Of a stretch of DNA of 64,000 nucleotides, positions 52,977-62,075 are shown in pieces. Both the position numbers and the translations under genes were made by a program. The notes under the pieces are model-generated. The model was not told the origin of the DNA. It did not search any database and saw only the letters and a list, made by a program, of their open reading frames with translations. Position 1 is the first letter of the stretch, and each line of letters starts with the position of its first letter. This DNA comes from Blastococcus sp. VKM Ac-2987 (GTDB taxonomy: Bacteria > Actinomycetota > Actinomycetes > Mycobacteriales > Geodermatophilaceae). The stretch lies in the NCBI RefSeq assembly GCF_026967805.1, contig NZ_JAPVBG010000003.1, positions 248,001 through 312,000 on the forward strand. The letters run 5' to 3'.

Positions 52977-53381
52977 TCACAGCAGGCGGCCCGGCTCCTC
53001 CGGGAACGCGGGTGCGACACGCCGTCCGCGCCGGCTCCAGCCGGGGCCGTAGGCGCCCACCGAGTAGGGGCTGCGCACCGGCGCGGCGGGCGGCAGGGCG
53101 AGCGGCGCCCGCCACGAGCGGACGCCGAGCGGTGGACCGGCGAGGACGCGCGGAGGCGCCGGCCCCCGCGGCGGGACGGACCGGACCCGGCTCCAGCGCC
53201 GCAGGCCCAGCTGGCCGGCGAGGAGGAGGGCCAGGCAGACCGAGACGGTGAGGAACGCGTCGGTGACCGCCGTCGCCACGTCGAGGGCGGTGATCTGCGG
53301 CCAGCCGATGGTCTCCAGGCTCCGGCCGACCATCTCGATCACGACGTACAGCACGCCGTACGCCAGCAGCCAGATCCTCAC
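52977..53381 (-). CDS. Small membrane protein with basic/proline-rich tail
   Basis: A 134-residue protein with two hydrophobic stretches at the N-terminus (RIWLLAYGVLYVVIEMVG and TDAFLTVSVCLALLLAGQLGL), then a Pro/Arg-rich cytoplasmic tail to the end. GTG 53381 with GGAGAA upstream is preferred; the frame extends 13 codons further. I do not recognise it. Its N-terminal arrangement resembles small actinobacterial membrane proteins of unknown function. Confidence 0.6.
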   Translation of the reverse strand: MRIWLLAYGVLYVVIEMVGRSLETIGWPQITALDVATAVTDAFLTVSVCLALLLAGQLGLRRWSRVRSVPPRGPAPPRVLAGPPLGVRSWRAPLALPPAAPVRSPYSVGAYGPGWSRRGRRVAPAFPEEPGRLL

Positions 53382-53650
53382 CCGTTCTCCTCCACCGTGG
53401 TCGACAGCTGCATCGACCACCGCTACCCGCGGCTGGAGGAACGGCCGGTGCCCGGGCGGCGGGCCTCACCCGTCCGGGGCAAGGGGCGCGACCGTCCGGG
53501 CGACCGAGCGGCCGGCGTGGTGACGCTGCGGCCCGGTCGCCCGCGGTCTTGCGCATTTCCTGCGCTTTCCTGCAGGGCGCCCTGCGGGTCGCTCGCGACG
53601 GTGGCATCGAGCCGGACGGATCCGGCGCACCACCGATCCAGGAGGACCTC

Positions 53651-53872
53651 ATGCACCCCCTCGCCGCCTCGCCCGCCGCCGCCGTCTTCCTGCGCGACAT
53701 CGAGGACCTGCACGACGCGGACCTGGACCTGGTGATCGCCGACCGGCTGGCGGAGTCCGCCGACGCCCTGCGCGCCGCGGTGGCAGCGGCGGAGCTGGCC
53801 CGGCAGGTCGGGCAGCCGGCCGCGCTGCGGGCGCACGCGCTCGGCGCGTCCGCCTCCCGGCTGGCCGGCTGA
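53651..53872 (+). CDS. Small helical protein of unknown function
   Basis: A 73-residue, alanine/leucine-rich protein predicted to be one or two long helices (DLHDADLDLVIADRLAESADALRAAV). No Cys or signal. ATG 53651 has a very good AGGAGGA seven bases upstream, which is the main argument that it is a real gene. It is isolated, between a membrane-protein gene on the other strand and the PilZ gene. Confidence 0.65.
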   Translation: MHPLAASPAAAVFLRDIEDLHDADLDLVIADRLAESADALRAAVAAAELARQVGQPAALRAHALGASASRLAG

Positions 53873-54098
53873 GCCCGGGCGCGCCCTCCGCTCACCCCTC
53901 CGGGTGACCGGGCGGCCCGGAGGTGTCCGGAGCGCGCGGGCAGGTGCCGATCCCCTCCGCGCGTCATCGACAGCCCGGGGAGGCGGCCGACCAGCGGGAC
54001 ACGCCCACTGCGCTGTGCGGTTCCGGCCGGCCGGCGCGCTAGCTTCCGCCGGGGCGCACCGGCGCCAGCACGTCTCGTTTCCGCAGTGGAGGACCGCC

Positions 54099-54731
54099 AT
54101 GACCGAGCCGGAGCACGATCGGCCCGAGGAGAGCAGCCAGGCCGACGTCACCCTCGTGGCGCGAGGGCTGACGGTGACCGCGCAGGTGGAGGTCTCCAAC
54201 GAGCACACCATCGTCGTCCGGCCCCTCGGCCAGGGCGACGAGTGGAAGCAGAAGGTCGAGCCGGGGAACCCGGTCGCGATCTACTGGGTGAGCGGGTACG
54301 AGGAGCGGACCCTCCCCGCGAAGGTCACCGGCGTCGAGGCCACCGAGGAGCCGCTGTGGCACCTCGTCGCCACCGGGCCGGCCGAGCGCAGCCAGCGCCG
54401 CCGGACGGTGCGGGCGCGCGTCGAGGTCCCGGTGGTCCTGCCGTGGCTCGACGGCTCGCTCACCGGCACCACCGTCGACCTCAGCGAGGCGGGCATGCGG
54501 GCGCTCGTCGACGGGTGGGGGCTCCCCCCGGACCCGGGGACGCCGGCACAGGCGAGCATCACGCTGGACGACGTCACGGTGGACGTCCGCGGCCACGTCG
54601 TCCGCCAGCAGGCGGCCGGCCCGCGGTGGCTGCTGTCGGTGCAGTTCCACGAGCTGCCCGATCGGGACGCGGACCTGCTCCGCCGCCGGGTGTTCCGGGC
54701 GCTGCGCGAGGAGCGCGCGCTGGCCGACTGA
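54099..54731 (+). CDS. PilZ-domain protein (c-di-GMP receptor type)
   Basis: A 210-residue protein with a YcgR-N-like N-terminal half (residues ~15-95) and a PilZ domain: the arginine motif RSQRRRTVRARV near residue 104 and the DLSEAGM (DxSxxG) motif near residue 126, both of which contact c-di-GMP. It ends with a basic helix RDADLLRRRVFRALR. ATG 54099 has GGAGG upstream. No GGDEF or EAL protein and no motility genes are in the window. Confidence 0.88.
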   Translation: MTEPEHDRPEESSQADVTLVARGLTVTAQVEVSNEHTIVVRPLGQGDEWKQKVEPGNPVAIYWVSGYEERTLPAKVTGVEATEEPLWHLVATGPAERSQRRRTVRARVEVPVVLPWLDGSLTGTTVDLSEAGMRALVDGWGLPPDPGTPAQASITLDDVTVDVRGHVVRQQAAGPRWLLSVQFHELPDRDADLLRRRVFRALREERALAD

Positions 54732-54738
54732 GGCCGGC

Positions 54739-55806
54739 TCACTCCCCGCCGGCGGCGGGCTTGCGGGCGCGGCTGGGCTGCACCCTCATCGGCTCACCCG
54801 GCATCTTGGGGTAGTCGGGCGGGTAGGGCAGGTCACCGAGGCCGTCGTCGGCCGCCTGCCGCTCGGCGAGCTCGAGCAGCGGCTCGATGCCGAAGGCGTG
54901 CTCGGCGAGGCCGGCGTGCTTGTCGCCGACCTTCGCGAACCGGGCCGGCATGGTGAGGATGTCGAAGTCGGTCGGGTGGACGTCGGGCAGCTCGTCCCAG
55001 TCCACCGGCGCGGAGACCGGGGCGTGCGGCTTCGGCCGGATCGAGTACGCCGAGGCGATCGTGCGGTCCCGGGCCATCTGGTTGTAGTCGACGAAGATCT
55101 TCTCGCCGCGCTCCTCCTTCCACCACGACATGGTCACGCGCTCGGGCAGGCGGCGCTCCAGCTCGCGGCCGAACGCGATCACCGCCCGGCGCACCTCGGG
55201 GAAGGTCCAGCGCGGCTGGATCGGGACGTAGATGTGCACGCCGCGGCCACCGGAGGTCTTCGGCCAGCCCTCCATGCCGAACTCGTGAAGCAGCTCGCGC
55301 ACGTGCGGGGCCACCCACACGGCGTCGGAGAAGTCCGTGCCCGGCTGCGGGTCCAGGTCGATGCGGATCTGGTCCGGCTGCTCGACGTCGGCCCGGGTGA
55401 CCGGCCACGGGTGGAAGGTGAGCGTGCCGAGGTTGGCCGCCCAGGCGACCACGGCCACCGAGTCGGGGGCGATCTCGTCCGCCGTCCGGCCGCTGGGGAA
55501 GGTGATGTGCGCGGTCGGGATCCACTCGGGGGCGTTCTTCGGCACCCGCTTCTGGTAGAACGCGTCGCCGGTGTTGTCCGTTCGCGTGGAGATGCGGGCG
55601 CCCTCGAACACCCCGCCCGGCCAGCGCTCCAGCGTCGTCGGCCGGTCCCTCAGGGCGAAGAGGATCCCCTCGCCGACGGCCACGAAGTACTCGACGACGT
55701 CGATCTTGCGGATGCCCCGGTCGGGGAAGTACGGCTTCTCCGGGTTGGAGACCCGCACCTCGTGCCCGTCGACGTCCAAGACGACGGCGTCCTTGCTGCT
55801 GGCCAT
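54739..55806 (-). CDS. LigD-type polymerase (non-homologous end-joining primase-polymerase)
   Basis: A 355-residue stand-alone polymerase domain of the LigD/AEP family. VSNPEKPYFPDRGIRKIDVVEYF is the typical start; metal-binding Asp residues are in IRIDLDPQPGTDF near residue 148; the later part has KTSGGRGVHIYVPI and FVDYNQMARDRTIASAYSIRP. It fills or extends broken DNA ends with ribonucleotides. A separate ATP-dependent ligase lies 1.7 kb away; Ku is not in the window. Confidence 0.92.
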   Translation of the reverse strand: MASSKDAVVLDVDGHEVRVSNPEKPYFPDRGIRKIDVVEYFVAVGEGILFALRDRPTTLERWPGGVFEGARISTRTDNTGDAFYQKRVPKNAPEWIPTAHITFPSGRTADEIAPDSVAVVAWAANLGTLTFHPWPVTRADVEQPDQIRIDLDPQPGTDFSDAVWVAPHVRELLHEFGMEGWPKTSGGRGVHIYVPIQPRWTFPEVRRAVIAFGRELERRLPERVTMSWWKEERGEKIFVDYNQMARDRTIASAYSIRPKPHAPVSAPVDWDELPDVHPTDFDILTMPARFAKVGDKHAGLAEHAFGIEPLLELAERQAADDGLGDLPYPPDYPKMPGEPMRVQPSRARKPAAGGE

Positions 55807-55840
55807 TCGGCTGCTCCGCTCGCTCCGGGGTCGCCGAGTG

Positions 55841-57406
55841 TCACGCAGGACAGGTCGCCGCGTCCACGGGTACCGCCAGGTCGATGAGGTAGGCGTTGAC
55901 CGCGGCGGTCACGCACTCGGTCTTCGGGTAGGCGGTGTGCCCCTGCCCCTCCCAGGTGAGCAGCACGCCGCTGTCGAGGTCCTCGGCGAGGTCGACGGCG
56001 CCCCCCAGCGGGGTCACCGGGTCCCCGACGTTGCCGATCACCAGGATCGGGGCGCTGCCCTCGGCGTCGCGCTCGGGGAGGGGCGTGCGCTCGGCCTCCC
56101 ACGCCGAGCACGTGTACAGACCGGCGGCCGAGCCCGCGCCGAACAGCGGGTACGCGGCGCTCCACTCGGCGACCAGCTCCCGCACGCGGGCCTCCTCCAC
56201 CGTCTCCTCGGTGTCGGCGCAGTTGATCGCCAGGTTCGCGTCGAAGAGGTTCGAGTAGGTGCCGTCCTCGAGCCGGCCGCTGTAGTCGTCGGCCAGCGAG
56301 AACAGCGCCCGGGCGTCCCCGTTGCGGGCGGCGGCCAGGCCCTGCGCCAGCTGGGGCCAGGACGCGGTGTCGTACAGCGCCGCCTGGACCGCGGTGAGCA
56401 CGACGCCGGGCGTGGCCTGCCGGGTCTCCCCGGGCTCGCTGCTCGGGATGGGCGTGGTCTGCGCCTGCGCCAGCAGCTCCTCGAGGAAGAGCCGGGGGTC
56501 CTCGCCCAGCGGGCAGCCGGCGATCAGGCCGCGGCAGTTCTCGGCGAAGGCGTCGAAGGCCGCCTCGAACCCGGCGGCGCTGGCCGCGGCGTCGGCGATC
56601 GCGTCGGCGTCGGGGTCGACCGCGGCGTCGAGGACCATGGCGCGCACCCGGTCGGGGAAGAGCTCGGCGTAGGTGGAGCCCAGCGTGGTGCCGTAGGAGT
56701 AGCCGAGGTAGTTCAGCTGCTCGTCCCCCAGGGACTGGCGGATCTGCTCCATGTCCCGGGCGGTGTCCACCGTGTTGAAGGTGCCCAGCGCATCGCCGTA
56801 CTGCTCGGCGCAGCCCTCGGCCACCTCGTCGGTGAGCGCGAAGACGGCGTCGAGCTGCTCCTCGGTGGTGGGGCGCGGCTCGGCGGCGATCGCGCGGTCC
56901 TTGAGCTCCTTGGGGATGCACTCGACGGGGGTGGACAGCCCCACGCCTCGCGGGTCGAAGCCGACGACGTCGAAGCGGCGCAGCACGTCCTCGGGCAGGG
57001 TGAGGGCCAGCCCGATGGCGGCGTCCGCGCCGGAGCCGCCCGGACCGCCGGGGTTGACCATCAGCGAGCCGATGCGGTCGGTCTGCCCGGCGAAGACGGC
57101 CCGGACCAGGAACAGCGGCAGCGTCGCCCCGCCGGGCTCGTCGTAGCTGATCGGCACGTCGGTGCGGCCGCACTCGAAGGCGAGGTCGCGCTCGCTGCCG
57201 GGCTGGCCCTCGATCAGCGGCTGGATCTGCGCGTCGCAGTCGGTCCACTCGATCGGCGCGACCTCGGGTTCGGCCGGCGGCGTCGTCGCCGCCGTGGCGG
57301 CCGGCGCCTCCGCGGTCTCGGCGAAGGAGGTGCAGCCGGTCAGGGCCAGCGGCAACGCCAGCAGCAGGCCGGACGCGACGGCCGGGAGGCCACGGTGCAG
57401 ACGCAT
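55841..57406 (-). CDS. Secreted alpha/beta-hydrolase peptidase (tripeptidyl-aminopeptidase type)
   Basis: A 521-residue lipoprotein: signal peptide with lipobox LTGC near residue 24, then an S33-type aminopeptidase. The nucleophile Ser is in NYLGYSYGTTLG near residue 235, the Asp in VIGNVGDPVTPLGG and the His in WEGQGHTAYPKT near residue 490. A C-terminal TAP-like domain is present. It probably removes short peptides from protein N-termini outside the cell. ATG 57406 lies seven bases after TACGCT, so transcription may be leaderless. Confidence 0.88.
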   Translation of the reverse strand: MRLHRGLPAVASGLLLALPLALTGCTSFAETAEAPAATAATTPPAEPEVAPIEWTDCDAQIQPLIEGQPGSERDLAFECGRTDVPISYDEPGGATLPLFLVRAVFAGQTDRIGSLMVNPGGPGGSGADAAIGLALTLPEDVLRRFDVVGFDPRGVGLSTPVECIPKELKDRAIAAEPRPTTEEQLDAVFALTDEVAEGCAEQYGDALGTFNTVDTARDMEQIRQSLGDEQLNYLGYSYGTTLGSTYAELFPDRVRAMVLDAAVDPDADAIADAAASAAGFEAAFDAFAENCRGLIAGCPLGEDPRLFLEELLAQAQTTPIPSSEPGETRQATPGVVLTAVQAALYDTASWPQLAQGLAAARNGDARALFSLADDYSGRLEDGTYSNLFDANLAINCADTEETVEEARVRELVAEWSAAYPLFGAGSAAGLYTCSAWEAERTPLPERDAEGSAPILVIGNVGDPVTPLGGAVDLAEDLDSGVLLTWEGQGHTAYPKTECVTAAVNAYLIDLAVPVDAATCPA

Positions 57407-57491
57407 GATCACGAGCGTAGGAGCCTCGCGCCACCGGTGCAGCGGCGCGCTCCCGATCGGGCGAAGGGGCCGGGGGCGCGGGCGATCCCGG

Positions 57492-58562
57492 TCACCGGTC
57501 CAGCACCTCGGCCAGGTCGTAGCGCACCGGCACGTCGAGCTGGTCGTACGTGCAGCTGAGCGGGTCCCGGTCGGGGCGCCAGCGGAGGAACTGGCCGGTG
57601 TGACGGAGCCGACGGCCCTCGAGCTGGTCGTACTTGATCTCGACCACCAGCTCCGGTCGCAGGGGCACCCAGGACAGGTCCTTCTTCGCGTTCCACCGGC
57701 TGACCGCACCGGGCATGCGGTTCTCCCCGTCCTCCTGCACCTGGGCGTTGGCCCAGTCCTGCCACGGGTGGCCGTCGAGCGCCTCGGCGCGGTAGGCCGC
57801 CAGCTCCTCCACCAGCTCCGCCCGCCGCTTCATCGGGAAGGAGGCGGCGACGCCGATGTGCTGCAGCGTCCCCTCGTCGTAGAGGCCCAGGAGCAGCGAG
57901 CCGACGATCGGCCCGCTCTTGTGCCAGCGGAACCCGGCGACGACGCAGTCCGCCGTCCGGACGTGCTTGATCTTGGTCATCAGCCGCTGGTCCGGCCCGT
58001 AGGGCAGGTCCGCCGCCTTGGCGACGACGCCGTCGAGGCCCGCGCCCTCGAACGTCTCGAACCAGCGCTCCGCGGTGCCGGGGTCGCGGGTGACGCTCGT
58101 CAGGTGCACCGGCGGCCGGACCCCGTCCAGGGCGGCCTCGAGGCGGGCCCGCCGCTCCGCGAAGGGGACCTCCAGCAGCGACTCGTCGCCCAGGGCGAGC
58201 AGGTCGAAGGCGACGAAGGAGGCCGGGGTCTGCTCGGCCAGCAGCCGCACCCGGGACTCGGCCGGGTGGATCCGCTGCAGCAGCGCCTCGAAGTGCAGCC
58301 GGTCGCCGGCCGGGACGACGATCTCCCCGTCCACGACGCACCGCTCCGGCAGCGCGGCCCGGACCGCCTCGACCACCTCGGGGAAGTAGCGGGTCAGCGG
58401 GCGCTCGTTGCGGCTGCCCAGCTCCACCTCGTCGCCGTCGCGGAAGACGATGCAGCGGAAGCCGTCCCACTTGGGCTCGTAGAACATGCCGTCGGCGACC
58501 GGCAGCTTCGTCGCGGCCTTGGCCAGCATCGGCTTCACCGGCGGCATCACGGGCAGGTCCAT
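57492..58562 (-). CDS. ATP-dependent DNA ligase
   Basis: A 356-residue ligase with adenylation and OB domains but no nuclease or polymerase part (LigC-like). Motif I with the adenylated Lys is YEPKWDGFRC near residue 31; further motifs are VDGEIVVP, FDLLALGDESL, DGVVAKAADLPYGPDQRLMTKIKH and WHKSGPIVGSLLLG. Together with the LigD-type polymerase nearby it may do end-joining or repair of ribonucleotide-containing gaps. ATG 58562. Confidence 0.92.
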   Translation of the reverse strand: MDLPVMPPVKPMLAKAATKLPVADGMFYEPKWDGFRCIVFRDGDEVELGSRNERPLTRYFPEVVEAVRAALPERCVVDGEIVVPAGDRLHFEALLQRIHPAESRVRLLAEQTPASFVAFDLLALGDESLLEVPFAERRARLEAALDGVRPPVHLTSVTRDPGTAERWFETFEGAGLDGVVAKAADLPYGPDQRLMTKIKHVRTADCVVAGFRWHKSGPIVGSLLLGLYDEGTLQHIGVAASFPMKRRAELVEELAAYRAEALDGHPWQDWANAQVQEDGENRMPGAVSRWNAKKDLSWVPLRPELVVEIKYDQLEGRRLRHTGQFLRWRPDRDPLSCTYDQLDVPVRYDLAEVLDR

Positions 58563-58673
58563 GCCGGTCAGTCAAGCAGCCCGGTGCGGACCTGCGGGCC
58601 GTGCCGGTCCCGCCGGTCCGGGCCGCCCGCGCCGTCCTTCCCGCCCACGGTCCGGCCGTGCGAGGGTGCGGGC

Positions 58674-59240
58674 ATGGCCACCGTCCACGCCACGACCATG
58701 GCGCCCACCAAGCTCGAGCTCGTCGCCGGCTGGCTGCCCCGGCAGCCCTGGTACCGCGGCACCGGGACGCCGGAGCTGTCCCGCGCGGGTGGCTTCCGCC
58801 TGGACGACCCGGCCGGCGCCGTCGGCATCGAGTTCCTGCTGGTCACCGACGGCACCGGGGCGGACGCGACCACGTACGCCGTACCGCTGACCTACCGCGG
58901 TGCGCCCCTGGACGAGGCGGCCGACGGGCTCCTCGGCACCTCGGAGCACGGCGTCCTGGGCACCCGGTGGATCTACGACGCCGAGCGGGACCCGGTCGCC
59001 GTGGCCCAGCTGCTCGCGTTCGTGGGCGGCGCGGTCGAGGCGCAGCACGCGACCCGGAGCGACACCCTCGATCCGACCGTCGGCCGCTCGCCGGCCGGGA
59101 ACGGGGAACAGCCGACCGCCGTCGAGATCGTCCGGGTGCCCGGCCCCGCCGCGGCCGGCGACGGTCGCGGGACGGTCGAGGCGGACTGGGCGCGACCGGA
59201 CGGGAGCGCGGCCCGGGGCGTCGTCGCCGTCGTCCGGTAG
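58674..59240 (+). CDS. Stand-alone maltokinase N-terminal cap-like protein
   Basis: A 188-residue protein that resembles only the N-terminal cap domain of maltokinase: LELVAGWLPRQPWYRGTG, IEFLLVTDGTGADATTYAVPLTYRG, then TSEHGVLGTRWIYDAERDPV. No kinase motifs (no HGDxxxxN) follow; the C-terminus instead ends with a short beta-like stretch. Its role is unknown. ATG 58674 has GAGGG upstream. It is 0.8 kb from treZ, so a trehalose/glycogen link is conceivable. Confidence 0.8.
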   Translation: MATVHATTMAPTKLELVAGWLPRQPWYRGTGTPELSRAGGFRLDDPAGAVGIEFLLVTDGTGADATTYAVPLTYRGAPLDEAADGLLGTSEHGVLGTRWIYDAERDPVAVAQLLAFVGGAVEAQHATRSDTLDPTVGRSPAGNGEQPTAVEIVRVPGPAAAGDGRGTVEADWARPDGSAARGVVAVVR

Positions 59241-59286
59241 CGCCCGTCGGCCCGTCGCGGGGCCGGATCGCCGCCCCGGGCCGGGG

Positions 59287-60024
59287 TCAGCGGGCCGCCC
59301 GGACGCCGTACCGGGTGAACAGCATGCCGTCCTCCTCGAGCACCTGGCGCAGCTCGAGGGGGACGACGTCGGCCAGTTCCCCGCCGAGCAGCCGGGCACC
59401 GGCCGGGCCGACCAGCGACGGCGCCATCGAGAGCGCCAGGTCGTCGACCACCCCGGCGCGCAACGCCGCACGGAACAACTGGGGGCCGCCCTCGCAGAGC
59501 ACCTGATCCAGGCCGAGCCCGGCCAGCCGGTCGAGGGCGAGCGGCAGGTCGACGTCGTCCTCGCCGCAGACCAGCACCCGCACCCCCGCCTCCGCCAGGG
59601 CGGCCCGGCGCCCGGGATCGGCCGTCCCGGTGGTGATCAGCACGGTGGGCGAGACCGCGCCGGCCACCAGCCGGTCGTCCGGTGCCAGCGAGGCCCGCCG
59701 GGACACCACCACGACCGGCGCGGTGGCCGGACGGCCGAGCTCCACCCGCAGCCGGCCGACGGCGGAGTCGGCCGTGATCGGCCGGTAGCCCTCGGCCGAC
59801 GCCGTCCCGGAGCCGACCAGGACGGCGTCGGAGAGGGCACGCAGCAGCCGGAAGACCCGCTCGTCGCCGGGGGAGCCGAGACCACCGCTACGTCCGTCCA
59901 CGGTCACGGCGCCGTCCAGGGAGGCCACGAAGTTGACCCGCAGCGATCGCCCCGGGGGCAGCCGGTAAGCCTCGACCAGCCCGGCGTCGTCCAGCTCGGC
60001 CGGTCCGGGGAGGAGGCGGCGCAT
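59287..60024 (-). CDS. RibD-like pyrimidine reductase family protein
   Basis: A 245-residue protein of the RibD_C (dihydrofolate-reductase-like) fold. NFVASLDGAVTVDGRSGGLG is the typical NADPH/substrate segment, followed by DAVLVGSGTASAEGY and the late LCEGGPQLFRAAL. No deaminase domain is present. It may reduce a pyrimidine or flavin-pathway intermediate. Its ATG overlaps the treZ stop (ATGA), an unexpected partner. Confidence 0.87.
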   Translation of the reverse strand: MRRLLPGPAELDDAGLVEAYRLPPGRSLRVNFVASLDGAVTVDGRSGGLGSPGDERVFRLLRALSDAVLVGSGTASAEGYRPITADSAVGRLRVELGRPATAPVVVVSRRASLAPDDRLVAGAVSPTVLITTGTADPGRRAALAEAGVRVLVCGEDDVDLPLALDRLAGLGLDQVLCEGGPQLFRAALRAGVVDDLALSMAPSLVGPAGARLLGGELADVVPLELRQVLEEDGMLFTRYGVRAAR

Positions 60025-61778
60025 CAGCGGGTGCTGAACACGGCCGCGCTCTCGGCGGTCAGCGTGACCGTGTCCCCGTCCACCGTCGGCAGCTCACCGG
60101 TGCTGAAGAGGACGTCGGCCACCGGCCGGTCGAGGTCGATCTCCCGCGGCTCGCCGGCCAGGTTCGCCACCACCCGCAGCGAGCCGCGGTGCACCACCAG
60201 CCAGCGGTCGGCGTCGTCCCAGGAGACCTGCACGGCGGAGAGGTCGGCGTCGACCAGGTCGGGGTGGGCGCGGCGCAGCGCCAGCAGCGACCGGTGCACC
60301 GCCAGCAGGCGCTCGTGCGGCTCCTGCGACAGCTCGGACCAGTCCAGCTTGGAGCGGGTGAAGGTCTCCGGGTCCTGCGGGTCGGGGACGACGGCGGGGT
60401 CCCAGCCGTGCTCGGCGAACTCGCCGATCCGGCCCTCGGCGGTGGCCTTGCCCAGCTCGGGCTCGGGGTGGCTGGTGAAGAACTGCCAGGGCGTGGTGGC
60501 GCCCCACTCCTCGCCCATGAAGAGCATCGGCGTGAACGGGCTGGTGAGCACCAGGGTGGCGCCCACGGCGAGCTGGCCGGGGGAGAGGGAGGCCGAGATG
60601 CGGTCGCCCACCGCGCGGTTGCCGATCTGGTCGTGGTCCTGGAGGTAGGCGAGGAACTTCCAGCCGGGCAGCCGGGCGGTGTCCACCGGCCGGCCGTGCG
60701 AGCGGCGCCGGAAGCTCGACCAGCTGCCGTCGTGGAAGAAGGCCCCGGTCAGCGTCTTGGCCAGGCCGGGCAGCCCGGCCTGCGCGAAGTCGGCGTAGTA
60801 GCCCTGGCCCTCCCCGGTCAGCGTGGTGTGCAGGGCGTGATGGAAGTCGTCGCTCCACTGGGCGGCCAGCCCGGTCCCGCCGGCCGCGCGCGGGGTGACC
60901 ATGCGCGGATCGTTGAGGTCGCTCTCGGCGATCAGGGTGAGCGGCCGGCCGACGGCGACCGACAGGCTGTCCACCTCGACGGCCATCTGCTCCAGGATGG
61001 GCACGGCGCGCTCGTCGACGAGGGCGTGCACGGCGTCCAGGCGCAGGCCGTCGACGTGCATGTCGCGCAGCCACATCAGCACGTTGTCGAGGATGTAGCG
61101 GCGAACCTCGTCGGAGTCGGGCCCGGAGAGGTTGATCGACTCGCCCCAGGTGTTGGACCCGCCCTCGGCGAAGATCGGGAAGTACAGCGGCAGGTAGTTC
61201 CCGGACGGCCCGAGGTGGTTGTAGACGACGTCCTGGATGACGCCCAGGCCCTGCTGGTGGCAGGCGTCGACGAACCGCTGGTAGGCCTCCGGGCCGCCGT
61301 ACTCCTCCTGCACCGCGTACCAGAGCACGCCGTCGTAGCCCCAGTTGTGCGTGCCGTTGAAGGCGTTGACCGGCAGCAGCTCGACGAAGTCGACGCCGAG
61401 GCGCACCAGGTGGCCCAGCCGGCCGATCGCCGCGTCGAGGGTGCCCTCGGGCGTGAAGGTGCCGATGTGCATCTCGTAGACCGACCCGCCGGCCAGCGGC
61501 CGCCCGGTCCAGGCGTCGTCGCCCCACGTGTAGGCGGACGGGTCGAACCGGCGCGACAGGCCGTGCACGCCCTCGGGCTGCCGCCGCGAGCGCGGGTCTG
61601 GGCGGGGGGTGTCGTCGTCGCCCAGCAGGAAGCCGTAGTCGGCGTCGGGCCGGGCGTCGATCTCGGCCCGCCACCAGCCGCCGTCGTCCCGGCGCATGTC
61701 GTGGACGGTGCCGTCGACCTGCACGCGCACGCGCTCGGGCAGCGGGGCCCAGACGGTGAACTCGACGGGAGCGGGCAT
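60024..61778 (-). CDS. treZ: Malto-oligosyltrehalose trehalohydrolase
   Basis: A 584-residue GH13 enzyme that releases trehalose from malto-oligosyltrehalose. It starts with an E-set/CBM48-like domain ([17 protein letters not shown]). GH13 motifs: [25 protein letters not shown] with the nucleophile Asp near residue 246, [12 protein letters not shown] with the acid Glu, and [18 protein letters not shown] 61778 has TGGAGG upstream. The usual partner treY and debranching treX are not in the window; the RibD-like gene is coupled downstream instead. Confidence 0.94.
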   Translation of the reverse strand: MPAPVEFTVWAPLPERVRVQVDGTVHDMRRDDGGWWRAEIDARPDADYGFLLGDDDTPRPDPRSRRQPEGVHGLSRRFDPSAYTWGDDAWTGRPLAGGSVYEMHIGTFTPEGTLDAAIGRLGHLVRLGVDFVELLPVNAFNGTHNWGYDGVLWYAVQEEYGGPEAYQRFVDACHQQGLGVIQDVVYNHLGPSGNYLPLYFPIFAEGGSNTWGESINLSGPDSDEVRRYILDNVLMWLRDMHVDGLRLDAVHALVDERAVPILEQMAVEVDSLSVAVGRPLTLIAESDLNDPRMVTPRAAGGTGLAAQWSDDFHHALHTTLTGEGQGYYADFAQAGLPGLAKTLTGAFFHDGSWSSFRRRSHGRPVDTARLPGWKFLAYLQDHDQIGNRAVGDRISASLSPGQLAVGATLVLTSPFTPMLFMGEEWGATTPWQFFTSHPEPELGKATAEGRIGEFAEHGWDPAVVPDPQDPETFTRSKLDWSELSQEPHERLLAVHRSLLALRRAHPDLVDADLSAVQVSWDDADRWLVVHRGSLRVVANLAGEPREIDLDRPVADVLFSTGELPTVDGDTVTLTAESAAVFSTR

Positions 61779-61987
61779 GCGGGGGCCTCCAGGAACGGTG
61801 CGGGCGGGACAGGCTGCTCATGCCCGTACGGCGGTCGGCCAACCGCCGACCGGGACACACCCGCGCACGGACCAGCCGCCGCCCGGCGTGGCGGGCGACC
61901 GGGCGGACGCGACGCGCGGGGCGCTCGTCGTGCGGGCGGGCGAGCTCGTCCACCGCCCGAGCGCAGGTGGGGACGGTGTGTCGCGGC

Positions 61988-62046
61988 TACAGTCGCCGGG
62001 CAGAGGGAAACACATGTCCGTTCCCGGCCGGACGGTCGGCGGACAT
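61988..62046 (+). promoter_or_regulatory. Promoter and hairpin leader of the ATP-grasp gene
   Basis: TACAGT (61988-61993) is a good -10, giving a leader of about 75 bases. ATGTCCG (62014-62020) and CGGACAT (62040-62046) form an inverted repeat within that leader, before AGGAGGA and the ATG at 62076. It could be an operator or mRNA structure. Confidence 0.4.
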
Positions 62047-62075
62047 GCCGGCGTTCCCCGCAGGAGGACTTCCCG

